Below, one piece after another: positions 59,296 through 64,000 of a stretch of DNA of 64,000 nucleotides. Below the pieces are notes generated by a model. That model made no database searches. It was not told where the DNA came from and saw only the letters and a program-made list of their open reading frames with translations. Source of the stretch: Dipteris shenzhenensis. Taxonomy: Eukaryota > Polypodiophyta > Polypodiopsida > Gleicheniales. Location of the stretch: assembly GCA_047967505.1 (NCBI GenBank), contig CM106539.1; one strand, written 5' to 3'. The translations under genes and the position numbers were made by a program. The number at the start of each line of letters is the position of its first letter. The stretch's first letter is position 1.

Positions 59296-62200
59296 ATGAC
59301 CACCGGAAACTCCTTCGAACATGACCATTCGTCAACGCTTAGAGTAGCCAGAGGTCGAGCTATTCAACTTGATATAACATCAAGAAAGATGTCCTTGAGG
59401 CCAGCTACATCATCGTGGTTGACCATCGCAGATAGATACAAGCAATGGGTTAGTAATTGCGCAGCTATTTTCTCTAGCCTTCAAATCTGCGGTGTCTGTG
59501 ACATAACCACGCTACTGTCTGCAAACCAAAGGATCGTTTCTTTGCAAGGCATAGGCATCTCGAGCCACAGCGCCGCACTTGGAAACATGATACTTTTGGA
59601 TGCCTGCGAGAATATGGGCATGCAAGTGACTTACTGGAAATGCCAAAGCTGCACACGAGATGCCCAGCGGAGCAGATACATTGTGCGGTTGATGCCACTC
59701 GGCAGTTGCTTAAAACAGACCACCTGCACACGCAACTGCTAAGCATCATAGATGTATCCATTTCAGTTACCACGACTGCAAATGCGATTGCTCGTGGCAC
59801 ACTCGATCGAAGGTCACTTCTAGACAATCCTCTGATATCTTGGCGAAACGTCCCACTAAGCTCGGCTCAAGAAATCGTGACGAATGAGCTGTCAGCTATG
59901 CTCGCATACAACATCGAGAACAATCCAATATTGTGCAAGTACAATTCTTTAGCAGAGCGTGCGGACATCAAGATGGGTATGTGCATCTTGAGTCCTCAAA
60001 CCATTGCAGGTATCTTGCAACTACATGATGAGACAGCTCCCTTCGAGTTAATGTCAATAGCAATCTCAGCCTGAGCTCCTGCTTTTGCAAAACATGGTGG
60101 ACCCCGCGAATCGTTGCGCCTTTGATGCAAGGGACAAGCATGAGTTTGCCTCCATACAGCTACGGGGTACAGAAATGCTTTCAAAGAGGGTCGCTTCATT
60201 CCACGTCGACGGAGTAGCAGCAACTGGTAGTGCGTGCGTTGACATAACCATGGAGTCAGCAGTGTTCCCCTTCCTATTCCCTTTCGGACGGGGCTACTAT
60301 GATGGCTGCATACAGTTCAGCAACTATGTGAAAATGAGAATATGCACCTTATTCTCTGTCTACACGCTCTACAAGCCCTACTTGTTGATCATGTTCCAGT
60401 TAAAACAGGTAGTGATGATTGCCAATTCAAGCAACTCTACATGCTTGCAACGAGACATCGACCAATATAGGAAAGCCAACCCTGCCACGACCGATGAAGA
60501 CGCAATGAGACACGTGCTTCGCTACAGCATGCCATCAACAATGCCGGGGTCCCCATCGTGGCATCGACGGCAACTGAAGGACCTCATAATGATGGTCGAT
60601 GCTTGGGGCCTCCCAGATTTCTTTCTAACATTCACTGCAGACGAGGTCACTGATACACGGTGGCAAGAAATTAATGTGATCGAGAGCATCGCAACACATT
60701 ATAATGCGCAATTCACTTGGAAGGACTGTCCTGTTGAATGCATGGCACTTTTCCACGCACGCTTCCACATGTTCATGCGCAAGCATTTGCTTTCATCCGA
60801 CGGTCTGCTTGGCCGAATACAACACCATGTCGTTCGTTATGAGATACAAAACAGGGGCTCCCTACACGCCCATGTCATATTGTGGGTCCACCATGATGAC
60901 CGTCAGCGAATTGCAAATGAGATTGCGGCTTACGTCCCCAGGGACGAGGCCCTGGATCCTCGAAACACAAGGCTGCGAGAACTAGTTCTCAGGAAGCAGT
61001 TGCACGTATGCAGGAAAGCGTGCTACGTCGGACCGTCACACCACAGTTGCAAGCACGGCTTCCCTTTCGCAACACAGCCAGAATATGAACCCATCCTCGA
61101 CCCTCTGATGCAACATTGGTTGTATTACCGGCCGGGACATGAGCACCGAAACGTCGTCCCTTACCACCCTTTCGTGTTACTGTTGTGGGGTGTGCACATG
61201 AACATACAGCGGGTGACAAACTCTTCAATCTCTCACTACCTCCTCAAGTACACGATGAAATCTGAACCAATGGGCAAACTAAACATCCGTTTAGAAGACG
61301 CCTCGCGTTTGGGGTTGCAACATCTTGACGAAGTAAAGCTGAAGCTCATCGCCGCGAGCCTTCTATCAAAACCAACCTCTCCAACAGAGGCCGCGCTAAA
61401 CTGCATGCAGATACCAACAATCACAAGGAGCGAGACCGTTCACTATGTCGACTCCTCCCCACCATCTCTAAGACAACGCATCGTCTCGCGAAACAACAAC
61501 GTCACCTTGCACCCGGTCGACATATACTACGGGAGACTGAGCGTCATCGAGGATAGCACATTCTACGATTACCATAGGCAATATGTGATCCGAAAGCCCA
61601 AGGAAACGCAACGTGGAACGGTCGGTCTTGACCTCTTAGGCAACAGGATCGCAAAATGTGAGCGAGTAGTCAGATTCACTGACTACCACCCTGGACATCA
61701 ACCAGAGGGGTACTTCTACAACGTGCTCTTGCGAAAACTCAGCTTCAGGAATGAAACGGAGCTCATATCACCTGCCAACACAGCTGGATCCTACTTTGTC
61801 GAATGCCAAATGCGTGGCCTCATATTGAGCAACGAGGACCTCGAGATGTATGTGACCGAATACACGCAAAGGAACTTGCTAGCGACTGACCACACGGACC
61901 AGTTGATCAATATGATATTGCAAAGGGTTGCGATCATCCGAGACTGCCCGATGGAAGCGCCTAACATCGACCAGCAAACCGTCGAAGGGCCAACATGCGC
62001 GAGGATCTTGGAAAAAATGGCCAAGTTTCGCACCGTCGCCAATGCCGCATTGACAGTAGAACAACAAAGAGTCTTCGAAAGCCTAGCTTCAACAAGCTCG
62101 GGGCTGCACGTTGTCTGTGGAACACCAGGTAGCGGCAAAAGCTTCTTCATACGGTACTATGTTTTGCATTTGGTAGCGCAAAACAAAATGGCAATACTCT

Positions 62201-62580
62201 ATGCGTCAACAGGGGCGGCTGCGACGTGGCTGAGCGGGATTGCAACCACTGTACACTACCAATTCAAGATCCCTGTGTGCAGCAGTCAGTACCCACTAAA
62301 CATCCATGAGACGGATGAGCGACACCTCGTAATCAAGGAAGCCAATGCGATCATCATTGACGAAAAGCAATGCGAAGGCAACAAAACCTCCACCAGCAAA
62401 GAGGAGGTTCTTCCTAACCACAAAGCAATTCCGGCTAGCAAACAATGCAGGAGAACGTCCGGGAGCTTACATCAACGGCTTCAACACGTATGCGGAACTA
62501 CGTGACTTCATTGACAACTGCAATAGGCGTTTGCCAGCTAAAAGAGAGCCGGGAGGCTTGAGATTCGCAAATGGTGCGTA
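59296..62580 (+). pseudogene. Helitron Rep-helicase relic
   Basis: The main open frame (from 60085, 806 codons) has the Helitron-like N domain (FPFLFPFGRGYYD near residue 65; DLIMMVDAWGLPDFFLTFTA). The Rep HUH motif is GSLHAHVILWV (His 261 and 263). The two-tyrosine motif YLLKYTMKSEP has Tyr 385 and 389. A Pif1-type helicase start follows, with Walker A GTPGSGKS near 679 and Walker B AIIIDE near 760. Upstream frames (59296-59742, 59640-60074) probably are its N terminus, separated by frameshifts and a TGA at 60072. The helicase is cut after Walker B, although another frame (62345-62581) continues ...RPGAYINGFNTYAELRDFID. Rep would nick and ligate single strands in rolling-circle transposition. 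Element ends were not identified. Confidence 0.83.
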
Positions 62581-62655
62581 ATGCTTTCGAAAATTAAAAA
62601 AAATCGCAACAATTGAGAAAAAGAATTAACGAGTTGCAAGAACAACAAACTCATC

Positions 62656-63033
62656 ATGGATTGCACTTCTCCTGCAGGACTCCTCAAAGAGATCCTTCTT
62701 GACATTGAGTTCGATGAGACCGATAGGATGATGGAAAGTTTGGAGGGGCAGAAGCTACTAGACATGAAGACGAAAGGGATCACAGTGTATGCGTGCGAGC
62801 TGCTGCATTACGGATACAACGTATCCTTGGAGTTGCTGAGGGACACGACGTGCGATCAAGGAACGGCTATACTCGAACAATTCATGGAACAATTTGGAGG
62901 GACGCACGATGCGACGCACCCGGTGACGACAATGGAGAAGCTTACGTATATTTTCGATAGGGACTTATACGAGGAGCGCTTCGGTATTGGAAACGATCCT
63001 TTCACGCCAACAGAGAAAAACCAGGGCAAGTAA
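62656..63033 (+). CDS. Small ORF of unknown function, 125 residues
   Basis: An ATG-started frame ends at a TAA at 63031-63033. The product is acidic and helical in appearance (LLKEILLDIEFDETDRMMESL, then YACELLHYGYNVSLELLRD, then TYIFDRDLYEERFG). I recognise no domain or signal peptide. It follows the broken Helitron helicase by 75 bp on the same strand and is followed directly by a LINE shard. It could be Helitron cargo, a host exon or chance. Confidence 0.35.
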   Translation: MDCTSPAGLLKEILLDIEFDETDRMMESLEGQKLLDMKTKGITVYACELLHYGYNVSLELLRDTTCDQGTAILEQFMEQFGGTHDATHPVTTMEKLTYIFDRDLYEERFGIGNDPFTPTEKNQGK

Positions 63034-63044
63034 ATAAATGCATT

Positions 63045-63480
63045 CTATTGGATTCCGAGTATGCAGATGACACAGCACTGTATGTTCAAGATGATGAGAT
63101 GATGCTGGAGAGGGTGAGGTTGGCCCTAGAGGTCTTCTGCTCAGCAGCCGGTGCGAAAATCAACTGGAACAAATCAGTTGGTTTTCTCACAATGGGGGAG
63201 GTTTTTGGGTTTCAGGTGGATCCCACGGGGACAGACAGCTAGATATCTCGGCTTTCAGTTCGGCTTGGATATCACGCCAGCTCAGTAGTTTCTCCCGGTG
63301 CTAGATTCCATTCGACGGAAGCTGGCTTTCTGGAGCACTGCTAAGCTCTCTCTCGTAGGTCGTGCTCTTGTAGTTAACCAGGTTCTCCTAGCCACGGCAT
63401 GGTATGTGGCTTCTTGTTGGTGTTTCTCGAGATCCAGCGTGGCACAACTTAGGAGGTTGGTCCTCTCCAAAGCTCCCCCC
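63045..63480 (+). pseudogene. LINE reverse transcriptase shard
   Basis: It reads LDSEYADDTALYVQDDEMMLERVRLALEVF with the catalytic YADD, then AGAKINWNKSVGFL, and after frame loss [35 protein letters not shown]. This matches the same domain of the LINEs at 15.5 kb and 45.2 kb. Both ends are missing. Confidence 0.8.
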
Positions 63481-64000
63481 CCCTTTTTTACCCTCCTCTT
63501 CAAAATGTTGCTCTTTATCTCCCCTCTTTTGTCTATATTTATTATTTTCCCTTTTAAATCTTAGTGTAATTAACCACTCTCATTATCACTTTATTCCTCG
63601 CTTTTCAAATTTTATTCTTAACCACTCTTAAGATTTTATTTTATTATCCAGAAAAAGTTGTTTCTCATAGTCCTTATCCCATCAAAGACCTTACTCTCCC
63701 CACCCCCCCTTTTTTTTCATTTTCTTTACCTATATTTTAAAACATTTCATTTTCTTTAATTTTTTATTCTCAAATTACCTTTACTTAGATTAATTTTTTC
63801 TAACCCATTCCTTAACCTCCTTTCCCCATTACTTCTATTAATTTGTGGAAAAAATTCCCCCCCCATTTTTTCAAAGGTTCATTATTTTCTCTCAACCTCT
63901 AAACTGATCATGCTACCCAAACAATTCTTATATTTACATTTGAAATCGGCTTTGCACTGGATAAGTTTCATAAGACATAGAGAAGCAATTGAAAAGTTAT
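63481..64000. repeat. T/C-rich low-complexity sequence
   Basis: Long T and C runs (for example around 63478-63486, 63700-63720, 63855-63870) with few G. No gene is seen. Confidence 0.8.

Overview
The window looks like nuclear DNA of a land plant with a large, repeat-rich genome. Evidence for this includes an intron-split gene matching the plant mitochondrial thiamine diphosphate carrier, a plant-type PPR fragment, Ty1/Copia and chromodomain Ty3/Gypsy elements with initiator-Met tRNA primer sites, plant L1-like LINEs, a hAT relic and a Helitron. A fern or another large-genome plant fits best, because of the PPR repeat style and the very long introns. This taxonomic placement is an inference.

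The main host gene is on the minus strand. Five consecutive exons of a mitochondrial thiamine diphosphate carrier lie at 55433-55278, 55103-54987, 32487-32376, 18790-18663 and 18561-18409. They join in frame into 222 residues, about two thirds of the usual length. Introns 2 and 3 are 22.5 kb and 13.6 kb, and the last intron runs more than 18 kb off the left edge. Almost everything else left of 55.4 kb is therefore transposon sequence inside the introns of one gene.

Intron 5 (1-18408) holds two related Copia copies (1-4361 and 4362-9126). It also holds a non-autonomous LTR element with gag but no visible pol (9127-13530), a Gypsy 5' end (13531-14789) and a LINE reverse transcriptase relic (14790-16640). 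Intron 3 (18791-32375) holds a hAT relic split by an LTR element with only 563 bp of internal sequence (20657-23679, TSD TGGTG). It also has Copia shards and a minus-strand Gypsy chromovirus (25958-31557, TSD TTGTA). Intron 2 (32488-54986) holds an LTR element whose gag region is split by a young Copia element (34230-39445). Further right in intron 2 are Gypsy and LINE pieces, two head-to-tail minus-strand LINEs (about 42050-50450) with a PPR fragment inside the second, and a Copia/Copia junction (51385-53523).

Right of the carrier gene lie an open minus-strand region built on a 291-bp tandem repeat (55867-57035), an unidentified stretch, and a Helitron Rep-helicase relic (59296-62580). A 125-residue ORF of unknown function and a LINE shard grading into T/C-rich sequence complete the window. 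Apart from the carrier and possibly the unknown ORFs near the right end, nearly all coding sequence here is transposon-derived and broken.
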